A stretch of DNA of 61,460 bases from Thermodesulfovibrio yellowstonii (GTDB taxonomy: Bacteria; Nitrospirota; Thermodesulfovibrionia; Thermodesulfovibrionales; Dissulfurispiraceae), in the NCBI GenBank assembly GCA_020724365.1, contig DYHD01000004.1, positions 5,418-66,877 on the forward strand, in the 5' to 3' direction. Within the stretch, counting starts at the first letter, position 1; each line of letters begins with the position of its first letter. The translations under genes were made by a program, and so were the position numbers. A model generated the notes under the pieces. It saw only the letters and a program-made list of their open reading frames with translations. It made no database searches and was not told the DNA's origin. Below, piece after piece: positions 54,513 to 61,460 of this stretch.

Positions 54513-54719
54513 TTATTTCTTCTCAAAATGTTCTTTTGCCCTCTTGTAAATCTCATCTACCGTCATTCCTTTAAATAATTCTTCCTGCAGTTTCAAGTAG
54601 TCTCTCTTTTCGTAGGTAATCTGAGACAGAAATCTCATAGCATCCACCTCGCCAAGAGTTTTAAATAAAATGCTTAATCCTTTCTTTCTGATTTCTAAAT
54701 CGCTTGCCACTTCAGCCAT
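54513..54719 (-). CDS. Small helical protein downstream of a PIN toxin, possible antitoxin
   Basis: A 68-residue protein (SDLEIRKKGLSILFKTLGEV, then MTVDEIYKRAKEH). It starts 2 nt after the PIN gene stop, so the two are co-transcribed. The size and context suggest the antitoxin. No DNA-binding motif is obvious. Confidence 0.65.
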   Translation of the reverse strand: MAEVASDLEIRKKGLSILFKTLGEVDAMRFLSQITYEKRDYLKLQEELFKGMTVDEIYKRAKEHFEKK

Positions 54720-54720
54720 T

Positions 54721-55164
54721 CTAATTCACCTCCCAATCTTCAATAAACCTTAAAGGGCTTATTATCTTAATACCTATTTTTAGCGCAGAAGCCTTTTTTA
54801 TTAGTTTATCATCACAGGTTAAAAAATATTCAGCACCGCCTTTTAAAGCGCAGGCAAGATGTACAGCATCTCTTGGTTTTATGCCAATTGCTTCAAATTC
54901 TTTTGCTTTAACAGCAATAAACTCATCAGGAACTACCGTCTCATTTGCAAGGGAAGATGCCATTGCTATTTCTTGTCTCACATCATCATAAGGATTCAGG
55001 CTGTTTTCATAGTCAATAATAAAAGACCATAAAAGAGAATATTCTCCATTCTTTATCCTCTGCAGGACAGAAAAAATGGCTATCGTCTCAAGCTTTATTC
55101 TAACCTGTGCTTGATCATCAAACGGACGGTTATAAATATTTGTATCAAGATAAATTTTAGTCAT
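54721..55164 (-). CDS. PIN-domain protein
   Basis: A 147-residue PIN nuclease. D7 (KIYLDTNIYNRPFDD), E55-D56-like residues, D94 (KPRDAVHLACAL) and D112 (TCDDKLIKKA) are the likely metal ligands. It belongs to the group of PIN toxins beginning YLDTNIYNRPFDD. The putative antitoxin follows it, the reverse of the usual order. Confidence 0.85.
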   Translation of the reverse strand: MTKIYLDTNIYNRPFDDQAQVRIKLETIAIFSVLQRIKNGEYSLLWSFIIDYENSLNPYDDVRQEIAMASSLANETVVPDEFIAVKAKEFEAIGIKPRDAVHLACALKGGAEYFLTCDDKLIKKASALKIGIKIISPLRFIEDWEVN

Positions 55165-55215
55165 ATATCACTAATCCTTAACATTCCCTCTGCCTGAAAA
55201 CTGAAATATCCATTC

Positions 55216-55497
55216 TTACCGAATAATTATGTGATTAATAACTTCTATCCCTACTATTTTACCAACTTCCACTAATCTTTGAGTTATAGCAATATCTTCT
55301 TTACTCGGCTTTGCCTTTCCAGCCCATATCAATTGAGGGTCAAGGTGCGGGTCATATTCATATTTTTTTGGCTTAGGCTTTGATGTATCGCAAGAGACAA
55401 GTCCAACAGGCACGGCATTTTTGCGCTTGTCCGCTTCATGCCGATAGGCTTCAATAGCATTATTGAGAGGATTTTTAGCCTTTCTCCCGCTTGCCAT
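55216..55497 (-). pseudogene. Chimera of a methyltransferase 5' end and a radC 3' fragment
   Basis: Residues 1-61 (RKAKNPLNNAIEAYRHEADK, then YEYDPHLDPQLIWAGKA) match the start of Mod-type DNA methyltransferases. From PSKEDIAITQRLVEVGKIVG on it is the RadC C-terminal segment, nearly identical to that in 57309-57623, ending HIIIR. Both parents are truncated, so this is a fusion of relics. Confidence 0.75.
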
Positions 55498-55561
55498 GCC
55501 CTCCCTCTTATATATTAAGAATTGTTATAATTATAGATTATTTTTCAGTGAAAATGAGTAT

Positions 55562-55738
55562 TTTCAGCCAATCTGCTGAAAATACTCATTTTCACCCTAA
55601 CCCTCTCCCCTGTCTGCGTGCCTATCTGCGTGCATCGCACAGGCAGGCACAAGGGGAGAGGGGACTTAATGGAGCGACTCTCCCGCAAGGGAAGAAGGAA
55701 GATTGGGGTATCCATCGCCTCGTTTGTTTTAGGCTTAG
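55562..55738. repeat. hsdR-tag and palindromic-repeat composite (copy 1)
   Basis: On the minus strand it begins with KPKTNEA codons of the hsdR tag directly at the stop of the UPF0175 gene. It then runs into a C-rich palindromic element (CCTCTCCCCTGTCTGCGTGC, with ATCGCACAGGCAGGC) and ends near CAGCCAATCTGCTGAAAATA. The same order of pieces recurs at 56600-56805. Confidence 0.7.
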
Positions 55739-56023
55739 TTATTTTAATGCCTCAAATCCTTTTAAATAATCATCATAATCTATAGGAGATTCAACCCCGA
55801 ATTCAGATAAAAGGTCTATTGTCTCACTTACCGAGAGTTCTAACTTCTCAGATAGGGTGCTTAATGACAGTTTACCCTCCCTGTAAAGTTTTATCATCAG
55901 AAATTCCCACCCATAATCTATCAACTCTCTTGCAACTGCAGATTTATCCTTATTTTCCATCCTGGACAATTCATTGATTCGTTTTATCTCTCTATCCTTC
56001 AGTCTTAAACTTATTACCGACAT
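55739..56023 (-). CDS. UPF0175-family antitoxin
   Basis: A 94-residue protein. SVISLRLKDREIKRINELSR is a ribbon-helix-helix-like start. YREGKLSLSTLSEKLELSVS, then TIDLLSEFGVESPIDYDDY is the UPF0175 signature. It begins directly after the stop of the PIN gene, with which UPF0175 proteins are known to pair. Confidence 0.88.
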   Translation of the reverse strand: MSVISLRLKDREIKRINELSRMENKDKSAVARELIDYGWEFLMIKLYREGKLSLSTLSEKLELSVSETIDLLSEFGVESPIDYDDYLKGFEALK

Positions 56024-56515
56024 TTATTTGCCTCCTTTCAGCCTTTTCGCGGCATCATCTATTATTCTTTTACTGTATCGTCCATAAAAAGATAGTTTTT
56101 CAAGCTTTATCATTGCCATCTCTTTGTCAATTTTCCCATCCTCAGTGGTCTTTACTAAAAAATGGATTGCTGTTGCAAATTTAATATTTAATATTTTGCA
56201 TGCCTTCATTGTCGGCAGGTCATCTACAGCAAGTGGCAATTGTTTCTTCAATGCCACGGCAATCGCCTCTGCCTCTCCTATATGAATTTTGAAATCTCTG
56301 CATAATTTACTGACAAATTGTTTGTCTGCTGTAACCACTTCAATTTTTCTGCTATTGAATAGGACCGAAATCAATTTGGCATCAAAGGTATCCTTAGCCG
56401 TACATTCAGCTTTCACCAATTTTGGAATTATTATTTGAGTATCTTCTGAAACAACCCCTAATAGTTCGGTCTTTGCCAGCAATATCAAGGTGGAAGAATC
56501 AAAAACTATCTTCAT
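56024..56515 (-). CDS. PIN-domain toxin (DUF3368-like)
   Basis: A 163-residue PIN protein. D6 (KIVFDSSTLILLAKTELL), E51 (VKAEC), E97 (IGEAEAIAVAL) and D114 (AVDDLPTMKACK) are the probable active-site acids. DUF3368-type PIN toxins pair with UPF0175 antitoxins, as here. It is the first gene of a two-gene operon. Confidence 0.87.
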   Translation of the reverse strand: MKIVFDSSTLILLAKTELLGVVSEDTQIIIPKLVKAECTAKDTFDAKLISVLFNSRKIEVVTADKQFVSKLCRDFKIHIGEAEAIAVALKKQLPLAVDDLPTMKACKILNIKFATAIHFLVKTTEDGKIDKEMAMIKLEKLSFYGRYSKRIIDDAAKRLKGGK

Positions 56516-56599
56516 ATGTTTACAATATACTACAAGTGTAATTGTTTAAGCAATATATTTTTCAAAAACAACATTAACTCCTGCACATCAACCGTTTTC

Positions 56600-56805
56600 C
56601 TTAAGGTGAGAAGGAGTTTAAGCATACTCCTGCTGATAAAGCAGAGTATCCCCCCTCGCTTCCAGCCAATCTGCTGAAAATACTCCCCCCTCACCCTAAC
56701 CCTCTCCCCTGTCTGCGTGCCTGTCTGCAGGCATCGCACAGGCAGGCGCAAGGGAAGAAGGAGAGATTGGGGGTATCTGTCGCCTCGTTTGTTTTGGGCA
56801 TAGTT
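56600..56805 (-). pseudogene. hsdR 5' fragment interrupted by a palindromic element (copy 2)
   Basis: On the minus strand the hsdR start (PKTNEATDT) is followed by a roughly 90-bp C-rich palindromic element (about 56680-56765). The hsdR similarity then resumes with QQIGWKRGG and ILCFISRSM-type codons, as DNA close to 48060-48120. The element thus sits inside a former hsdR 5' end. The remaining gap 56516-57108 contains only this and the broken hicA. Confidence 0.75.
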
Positions 56806-56906
56806 ACTCGTCTCCCCCTTCTTTTTTAAATCCTATTTTCCGCTTCTTATGTTCTAAGGTCGCATTTTGCAATCTTAAAAAATAAGTTCTTCGGGTGTAA
56901 TCCGCC

Positions 56907-57112
56907 CTATAATTCATCTTCATTAACTCCAGCAATCTTCATTATTGACCGTAACATTCCAATCTTTAAATCTTTATTCCCATGAACAGGAACACTAATT
57001 CATTCTTTCTCCCCGCCATCATATAGATATGATGACTGCCGTGAATCTTTTTCAATTACCAGCCTTTTTTCTCCAAAATCCTGTACAAATCTTTTCCTGA
57101 TATGCTTTTCAT
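56907..57112 (-). pseudogene. HicA toxin gene, degraded
   Basis: From ATG at 57112 it reads [18 protein letters not shown], then a TAA. The similarity continues with KKIHGSHHIY, shifts frame, meets a TGA and goes on with ISVPVHGNKDLKIGMLRSIM to 56907. Two stops and one frameshift make it non-functional. Its start overlaps the hicB stop (ATGA), the layout of an intact operon. Confidence 0.85.
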
Positions 57113-57312
57113 ACAGCAATTTCCATTACTCTGTCTCCCAGCTTTAATTCAACATCTTCTACATCGACTGATAGACATGCCTCTATCGCTTCATAAATGT
57201 TCTGCAATAGTTCATCCCATGTATCTCCCTGTGTATGACAGCCTGGAATAGAAGGAACCTCAGCCCAGAATCCACCTTCTTCTGCCTTGTGGACTATTAC
57301 CTTAAGCTTCAT
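57109..57312 (-). CDS. HicB antitoxin (orphan)
   Basis: A 67-residue short Hic[40 protein letters not shown] and IEACL. This is the compact antitoxin type without an added DNA-binding domain. Its toxin partner is a pseudogene. It overlaps the radC fragment by 4 nt. Confidence 0.88.
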   Translation of the reverse strand: MKLKVIVHKAEEGGFWAEVPSIPGCHTQGDTWDELLQNIYEAIEACLSVDVEDVELKLGDRVMEIAV

Positions 57313-57623
57313 TTTAACTCACCTCCCTTTAACATTCCCTCTGCCTGAAAACTGAAATATCGATTCTTACCGATAATTATGTGATCAATAACCTCTATCC
57401 CTACTATTTTACCAACTTCAACTAATCTTTGAGTTATAGTAATATCTTCTTTACTCGGCTCGGCATTTCCAAAGGGATGATTATGAACAAAAATAACTCC
57501 TTCTGCTCTATCACTTATTGCGTCTGCAAACACCTCTCTCGGATGGAAAATGCTATGATTCATGGAAGGATTTCTGCTAAGCTCAAGGTAAGTCGTGGTA
57601 TTTAATAAGTTAAAATAAGGCAT
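57309..57623 (-). pseudogene. RadC-family (JAB/MPN) gene, 5'-truncated
   Basis: 104 residues remain. REVFADAISDRAEGVIFVHN, then HPFGNAEPSKEDI is the metal-binding HxHPxG-containing core, and IDHIIIGKNRYFSF closes the domain. Normal RadC has about 225 residues with a helix-hairpin-helix N-terminus that is missing here, and the first 20 residues do not match. It might still be expressed as a short JAB protein. A second partial copy is fused to a methyltransferase fragment at 55216-55497. Confidence 0.7.
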
Positions 57624-57726
57624 GTCAACAAAATTTTGCCTAAGCCAAAAGCTTTTTCCTACATCCCCAAACCTATAAAGCGAAACTCATTCAGCCATAG
57701 CGCATGGTAGAAACCAGCATCGACGC

Positions 57727-58404
57727 TTAATTCAAGAATTGGAACAACTCATGAATTGACCACCCGCCAGCAGCGATCAGTATCTTGAAATAGATAATCG
57801 TTATGCCATTAGCAAGATAACCGAGCAAAATAGAGCGCCCATCCCGCTGCAGCATTCCCACAGCGAGAAATATTAGCGCAAGCGCTGGGAGGGTATTGCT
57901 AAACGGAATAAGCCCAAACGGCGCCATCAGCAATAGAGCGGCAAGGATGAAGGACAAATAGTTTATCCGGCTGACCCAGCCAGCAGACGTCAACTGTGGC
58001 AGGTAGTGTGGGCGGCTGATCTTTTCCAGTCTGTGAAACCATACTAGTGCACGTTTGAACCTATCACGGAGTTGTTCGGAAGACATTTTGCGGTACGCAA
58101 TAGACTTGGGCAACCATGGTTTACAATTGAACAACTGAGTGATACCAATGAGCAGAATGCCTGTGCCAAAGACAGTGCTTACGCTCGGAATCGAAACAGG
58201 CACAAGAAAAATAAGCGAGAGAAAAATGGTGAGAAGCATCAGACTGTCTTTTCCAACAATGTCGATGATCTCGATAATGGTCACTTCTTTCGGGGGCAAT
58301 CTTTGTATGATCAATTCGATCTTTTGCCCAAGCGATTCCGATATCAATACGGTTTCTTTGGTTTCTTTCAGATCAAAAGGATGCACATTCCATATCCTTT
58401 TCAT
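57727..58404 (-). CDS. ExoD-family membrane protein
   Basis: A 225-residue membrane protein of the exopolysaccharide-synthesis ExoD family. IDIVGKDSLMLLTIFLSLIF and the Leu/Pro-rich VPVSIPSVSTVFG are typical. Four to five hydrophobic helices are present, the last ones after KISRPHYLPQ. Its G+C content is visibly higher than that of its neighbours, suggesting separate acquisition. The molecular role of ExoD is not established. Confidence 0.87.
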   Translation of the reverse strand: MKRIWNVHPFDLKETKETVLISESLGQKIELIIQRLPPKEVTIIEIIDIVGKDSLMLLTIFLSLIFLVPVSIPSVSTVFGTGILLIGITQLFNCKPWLPKSIAYRKMSSEQLRDRFKRALVWFHRLEKISRPHYLPQLTSAGWVSRINYLSFILAALLLMAPFGLIPFSNTLPALALIFLAVGMLQRDGRSILLGYLANGITIIYFKILIAAGGWSIHELFQFLN

Positions 58405-58601
58405 TTATCAAGTATATTACCAAAATACATATGTGGAATACAAAACAGCCGCCCAATGACTCAGGTCAGCATTGGCTATTAGCCATTCGCACAAGTGATT
58501 TATTATGCTCTTTCTAATTTTACTCTCTAATGAGTTGCATTTTGCTATGAAATGATTTATAATGACAACAAATAGCATTAGAGAACATGGGGGTGAATAC
58601 T

Positions 58602-58820
58602 ATGGCAACAGCAGTGCGAATATCTAAAGAACTGATTGATGAAGCAAGGAAATTCAGCCGTATAGACCATAGATCCTTAACTGGTCAAATTGAACACTGG
58701 GCAAAAATAGGCAAATATGCTGAAGAAAATCCAGACTTAACCTACAGTCTTATCAAAGACATACTTATAGGAATAGAAGAATTAGAACAAGGTGAAAGGT
58801 CAGAATACAAGTTTGGATAG
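58602..58820 (+). CDS. ParD-like antitoxin
   Basis: A 72-residue protein: MATAVRISKELIDEARKFSR, then HRSLTGQIEHWAKIGKYAEE. This is a ribbon-helix-helix protein of the ParD-like antitoxin family. GGGGGTG precedes the ATG at 58602; an in-frame ATG at 58587 overlaps that site. It is followed 6 nt later by a RelE/ParE toxin. Confidence 0.88.
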   Translation: MATAVRISKELIDEARKFSRIDHRSLTGQIEHWAKIGKYAEENPDLTYSLIKDILIGIEELEQGERSEYKFG

Positions 58821-58826
58821 TAATGG

Positions 58827-59108
58827 ATGAAAATCTATCAGTCAAGAATTTTTGAAAACAAAATCAAAAAGTTTTCAAAGCAAGAAAAAGGAATATTAGA
58901 TGAAGAAATTAAAAAGATAATAGGAAATCCTTTTGTTGGAGAAGAAAAGAAAGGAGACCTTCGTGGTGTCTATATTCATAAGTTCAAAGTCAAAACTATT
59001 CAATATCTTCTTTCTTACAGAATGATTGATGACGAGTTGGAATTAATTATGATTGGCCCTCATGAAAACTACTATCGTAATTTGAAAAGTTACTTAAAAA
59101 GAAAATAA
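58827..59108 (+). CDS. RelE/ParE-family toxin
   Basis: A 93-residue toxin-fold protein. YQSRIFENKIKKFSKQEKGI, LRGVYIHKFKV, QYLLSYR and LELIMIGPHENYYRNLK are typical of the RelE/ParE group. The catalytic residues that separate ribonucleases from gyrase poisons cannot be assigned. It forms a pair with the preceding antitoxin. Confidence 0.88.
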   Translation: MKIYQSRIFENKIKKFSKQEKGILDEEIKKIIGNPFVGEEKKGDLRGVYIHKFKVKTIQYLLSYRMIDDELELIMIGPHENYYRNLKSYLKRK

Positions 59109-59172
59109 AACTGATTCCTCTTCTCAAAAACCTTTATTTTCTTCATCTTCATCCCATTTTAATGGGTTAAGG

Positions 59173-59331
59173 TATAGGGGACACTGAGCCTGTCTAAAAA
59201 CTACGATTTCACTCGACTGTCATTCCCCGACTTGATCGGGGAATCCAGTCTTTTCAATAGGTTCTGGATTGTCTGGTCAAGCCGGATAATGACAACATGC
59301 GAGTTTTTAGACAGGCTCAGTGTCCCCTATA
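59173..59331. mobile_element. 159-bp miniature element with 30-bp perfect terminal inverted repeats
   Basis: 59173-59202 and 59302-59331 are perfect inverted repeats beginning TATAGGGGACACTGAGCCTG. The interior carries a second palindrome (CATTCCCCGACTTGATCGGG) and no gene. The end sequence TATAGGGGACACT also occurs twice beside the transposase relic at 60879-60910, and a degraded half copy lies at 37760-37852. It is probably non-autonomous. Confidence 0.85.
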
Positions 59332-59432
59332 GGTTATTAATGCTTCCGGAACTTTGTCAATACCACTTGGTGCAATTCGTAAAACAAATGCTTGTTGGGC
59401 CATTATTATTTCTCCGTTTTATTATGTCTCAA

Positions 59433-59506
59433 GCTAACGCCCGGCATAACTGGCTGGCAATGGAATACAGCGGAATAGCCAGTCCGAGTTGATGCGGTTA
59501 TTAGGC
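59433..59506 (-). repeat. attC-like recombination site A
   Basis: On the minus strand GCCTAAT opens the site and GCGTTAGC closes it. CCGCATCAACTCGGACTGGC pairs imperfectly, with extra-helical bases, with GCCAGCCAGTTATGCCGG. It lies 9 nt after the stop of hicA, the position of attC in an integron cassette. The outer boxes deviate from the consensus. Confidence 0.5.
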
Positions 59507-59515
59507 ATTATGAAC

Positions 59516-59737
59516 TCATGATTCAAATTCGCCACGAGGTAACCCAGACCGGCGGATGATGGATTGAAGCGTCCCAATTCTGATTTCATCATGGTCTGGG
59601 ACAGGAACCGTTATTGTGCCTTGGGGAAGTTTTTTCTGCATGACGATGTGGCTACCACGGCGACGCACCTCGATGAAGCCATGCCTTGAGAGAATGGAAT
59701 ATACCTCTTTGCCAGAAAGAATTCGAAGCCTACCCAA
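59516..59737 (-). CDS. HicA toxin
   Basis: A 73-residue double-stranded-RNA-binding-fold ribonuclease. ILSGKEVYSILSRHGFIEVR, then GSHIVMQKK holds the catalytic His, and VPDHDEIRIGTLQSIIRRSG is conserved. It overlaps hicB by 8 nt. It is intact, unlike the two other hicA genes in the window. Confidence 0.92.
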   Translation of the reverse strand: MGRLRILSGKEVYSILSRHGFIEVRRRGSHIVMQKKLPQGTITVPVPDHDEIRIGTLQSIIRRSGLPRGEFES

Positions 59738-59945
59738 ATTTCACCTCGACTTGGGTTACGAAAATCTCGCCGTGAAGACGTTGTTTAACCTCTTCGGGTG
59801 ATGCTGCTTCAAAGAAAAGTTCCAATGCTTCTCGAAGATTATCTCGAGCCTCTTCAATACTACCCCCTTGGCTCGCGATATCTAACTCCGGGCATAAAGA
59901 TACATACCCATCGCCTTCACGTTCAATAATTGCTGTAAGTTTCAT
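59730..59945 (-). CDS. HicB antitoxin
   Basis: A 71-residue short HicB: IIEREGDGYVSLCPELDIAS, then GGSIEEARDNLREALELFFE. Upstream lies GGAGGCAATC. It forms an intact hicBA operon with the gene that follows. Base composition is higher in G+C than in the restriction operons. Confidence 0.92.
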   Translation of the reverse strand: MKLTAIIEREGDGYVSLCPELDIASQGGSIEEARDNLREALELFFEAASPEEVKQRLHGEIFVTQVEVKFG

Positions 59946-59969
59946 TGATTGCCTCCTGTTTTACCGAAT

Positions 59970-60230
59970 CTACTCTTCAAACAATATTAACACGGATTTT
60001 TCCATTTCCCAATCAATATCTGCATTGGTGGTACTCCAAGAGACCGTTTTAGGGATTATGGCAACAGTGCTGAATTGCAGATGTTTGATTTGGACTTTTG
60101 GGTTTTCATCCAGAAACTTCTGTATTTCACCCTCCAGATATTCATTTGCCGAGAGTTTTCTGGTCTCGTCTCCTACCCGTATAGCCCGAAATTTTTCATC
60201 AGTCCGCACAGAGAATATCTTGACTTTCAT
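59970..60230 (-). CDS. Small conserved-looking protein of unknown function
   Basis: An 86-residue soluble protein (MKVKIFSVRTDEKFRAIRVG, LEGEIQKFLDENPKVQIKHL, WEMEKSVLILFEE). AAGGAGAGAC stands before the ATG. No family is recognised. It is the first gene of the putative cassette between the two attC-like sites. Confidence 0.65.
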   Translation of the reverse strand: MKVKIFSVRTDEKFRAIRVGDETRKLSANEYLEGEIQKFLDENPKVQIKHLQFSTVAIIPKTVSWSTTNADIDWEMEKSVLILFEE

Positions 60231-60252
60231 GTGTATTGTCTCTCCTTATGTG

Positions 60253-60322
60253 GGACTAACGTTCCGCATCAACTCGGACTGGCAACTCCGCTGCGCTCCG
60301 TTGCCAGTCCGATTGTTAGTCC
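60253..60322 (-). repeat. attC-like recombination site B
   Basis: On the minus strand GGACTAAC and GTTAGTCC are the outer inverted boxes. CGGACTGGCAAC and GTTGCCAGTCCG form the inner stem, with one arm longer by about 11 nt (TTGATGCGGAA). The stop codon TAA of the Mrr-like gene lies inside the first box, as is common for cassette genes. GTTAGTC deviates from the GTTRRRY consensus. Confidence 0.5.
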
Positions 60323-60699
60323 AGTAATTTTGCTCCATATCTCAGCAAGAAAGCCGCAACATCCGGTCCTACTAAGATGGAAACAGGCTTGCCGTTTTCT
60401 TCTCTTAGCTTGTCCATCTCTTTTTCAACGGTCGTTGAAATTGAATTGGCGGTAGAGATTATCAGTCCCATGCTTGCTTCTGGGTAATGCTCGAATGCCC
60501 GCTTAATATCTTCAACGGCTCTTGTATCCCGGTGATCGCCCTCATAAGATTTGACCTGAACCACCAAAACAGATTGTTTTTCCGGTCCAGGGATCGGTAA
60601 CCCCCCATCAAAAGTGACGAGTATATCTGCTCCGTGATCTCCCGCGCCGCCTTGCCACTTTACATCAATAACACCAGGAATTTTCTTGAAAACCTCATT
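60316..60699 (-). pseudogene. Mrr-like restriction endonuclease domain, 5'-truncated
   Basis: The open frame reads VIDVKWQGGAGDHGADILVT, then VVQVKSYEGDHRD. The (D/E) and QxK residues of the Mrr/PD-(D/E)xK core are present, followed by GLIISTANSIS. The frame has a stop at 60700-60702 and no start before the conserved part, so the N-terminal portion is lost. TTG or GTG codons at about 60570 would leave only the second half. It ends in the attC-like site B. Confidence 0.7.
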
Positions 60700-60721
60700 T
60701 TATATTTATTATCAGCGCTCC

Positions 60722-60738
60722 GGCGGCGTTTCGCCGCC
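60722..60738. repeat. Perfect GC hairpin
   Basis: GGCGGCG and CGCCGCC form a 7-bp stem with a TTT loop in otherwise AT-rich non-coding DNA (60703-60872) beside the truncated Mrr-like gene. Confidence 0.6.
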
Positions 60739-60872
60739 CTGCGCCTGTCTGCGCCCAACATTTATTTTTATCTTTATTCTGCATATAGGAAAATATTATA
60801 TTACGACATATGGTTTGTCAAGCAAAATTGCGAAATTTTTCAAAAAAATAAACAATTTGCCTTGCTTAATAT

Positions 60873-60910
60873 ATAATATATAGGGGACACTATAATATAT
60901 AGGGGACACT
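60873..60910. repeat. Two tandem copies of the TATAGGGGACACT end sequence
   Basis: TATAGGGGACACT occurs at 60879-60891 and 60898-60910, with a 19-bp period. It adjoins the transposase relic and equals the outer end of the miniature element at 59173-59331. Confidence 0.8.
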
Positions 60911-60919
60911 TCCCTAATA

Positions 60920-61460
60920 TTACTTGTCTTTCTTCTTAGGACGCTCAACCTTTTGAGGGAAAAGGTCTCGCTTCAAAACATTCTCCAGTTCTTTTATAAA
61001 TCTCTCACTGCCAAGCGGTCTGCCTGTTGATGTCGTGCGCCTTATTGATGCATTTATCTCTTTAGCGTCTTTACTTAAATATTCCCTGTATCTTTTATTT
61101 CTTTATCATCAAACCAGCTTTCTTTTGAAAGTATATCATCTTTTGCACCCAGTATATGAGCTCTGGCGCTTGACCATTGGTAGTCCGCTGCTTTTTTGGC
61201 AAGGGTTGCCCTTACAGGATTTAACTCTATGTATCTTATTACTGCCCATAAATATGGGTCTTCTTCCACTACCGAGGAGAAAAATCGGTTCTGCCAAAGC
61301 CGCCCACTTCTGTTATATTTACGATTTATGTATTGAGTATAAAGTAGATTTGCCCCCCTATGCCTCTGGCGAGCGATGTTTCATTTTCAAGCACTGCAAG
61401 AACATGGACGTGATTTGACATTATACAGTATGCAAGTATCTTTAATTTGTATTTGTCCTT
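60920..61460 (-). pseudogene. REP-associated (Y1/HUH) transposase, frameshifted and cut by the window edge
   Basis: Reading leftwards from the edge, MSNHVHVLAVLENETSLA contains the HUH motif (HVH). The frame changes at a run of six G (about 61360), continues as LLYTQYINRKYNRSGRLWQN, then YIELNPVRATLAKKAADYQW, and changes again in an A-run at about 61085. It ends RPLGSERFIKEL and KKKDK, stop at 60920-60922. Each shift equals one lost base in a homopolymer. RAYT transposases move REP/BIME-like hairpins. The catalytic Tyr lies in the middle part. Confidence 0.85.

Noticed and set aside
55739..56023. The short proteins beginning with KPKTNEA codons as a new small-protein family
   Set aside because: These codons are copies of the hsdR 5' end next to other genes and end at varying points, so they are DNA fragments, not a protein family.
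58072..58482. A 136-residue plus-strand frame opposite the ExoD gene
   Set aside because: The minus-strand ExoD frame is clearly conserved, and the antisense frame has no recognisable domain.

Overview
The window comes from an AT-rich, anaerobic-type bacterium that decodes UGA as selenocysteine. Menaquinone-type methylation, a periplasmic membrane-bound [NiFe] hydrogenase, a selenoprotein SelD and the protein families present would suit a Nitrospirota (Thermodesulfovibrio-like) or deltaproteobacterial lineage. No 16S gene is present, so this placement is an inference.

Positions 1 to about 30,600 are a core chromosomal region. In order they hold the start of rodA (minus strand, cut by the window edge), a stand-alone LigD 3'-phosphoesterase, ubiE/menG, pgeF, a TPR protein and a 1,535-residue fusion of a BREX/Pgl-type P-loop ATPase with a PglZ domain. 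Then come secA, tRNA-Met(CAU), a zinc alcohol dehydrogenase, a DUF3108 protein, uvrA, thiE, efp and an M24 peptidase. Next is selD, whose Sec codon is at 18500-18502. It is followed by a hydrogenase operon: small subunit, large subunit, cytochrome b, maturation protease and hypC. The large subunit reads through a UGA at 21187-21189. That UGA replaces the second cysteine of the N-terminal nickel-binding CxxC and is followed by a good bacterial SECIS hairpin. After tRNA-Leu(GAG) lies a compact run of def, fmt, DUF116, PASTA, rpe, TPR, pgsA and a DUF512 radical SAM gene.

Positions 30,600 to 61,460 are accessory DNA, almost all on the minus strand. There are two type I restriction operons with hsdM and hsdS fused into one gene. 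The first is linked to a DUF3800 gene, and the second to an OLD-family ATPase/TOPRIM gene. There is also a defence-type reverse transcriptase, a DUF262/DUF1524 nuclease and about ten toxin-antitoxin modules (HicAB, MazF-like, PIN, MNT/HEPN, ParD/RelE), several of them broken. Between these lie short same-strand fragments of the same few genes: the 5' end of hsdR, the 5' end of an AlbA_2 gene and both ends of a DNA methyltransferase. At the right end two attC-like sites border small cassettes, and a 159-bp element with 30-bp perfect terminal inverted repeats shares its end sequence with DNA beside a decayed REP-associated transposase at the window edge.

The most unusual observations are the selenocysteine position in the hydrogenase, the ATPase-PglZ fusion standing alone in core DNA, a DUF559 nuclease domain carried in frame inside hsdM-hsdS between palindromic repeats, and the fragment-tag and toxin-antitoxin mosaic.
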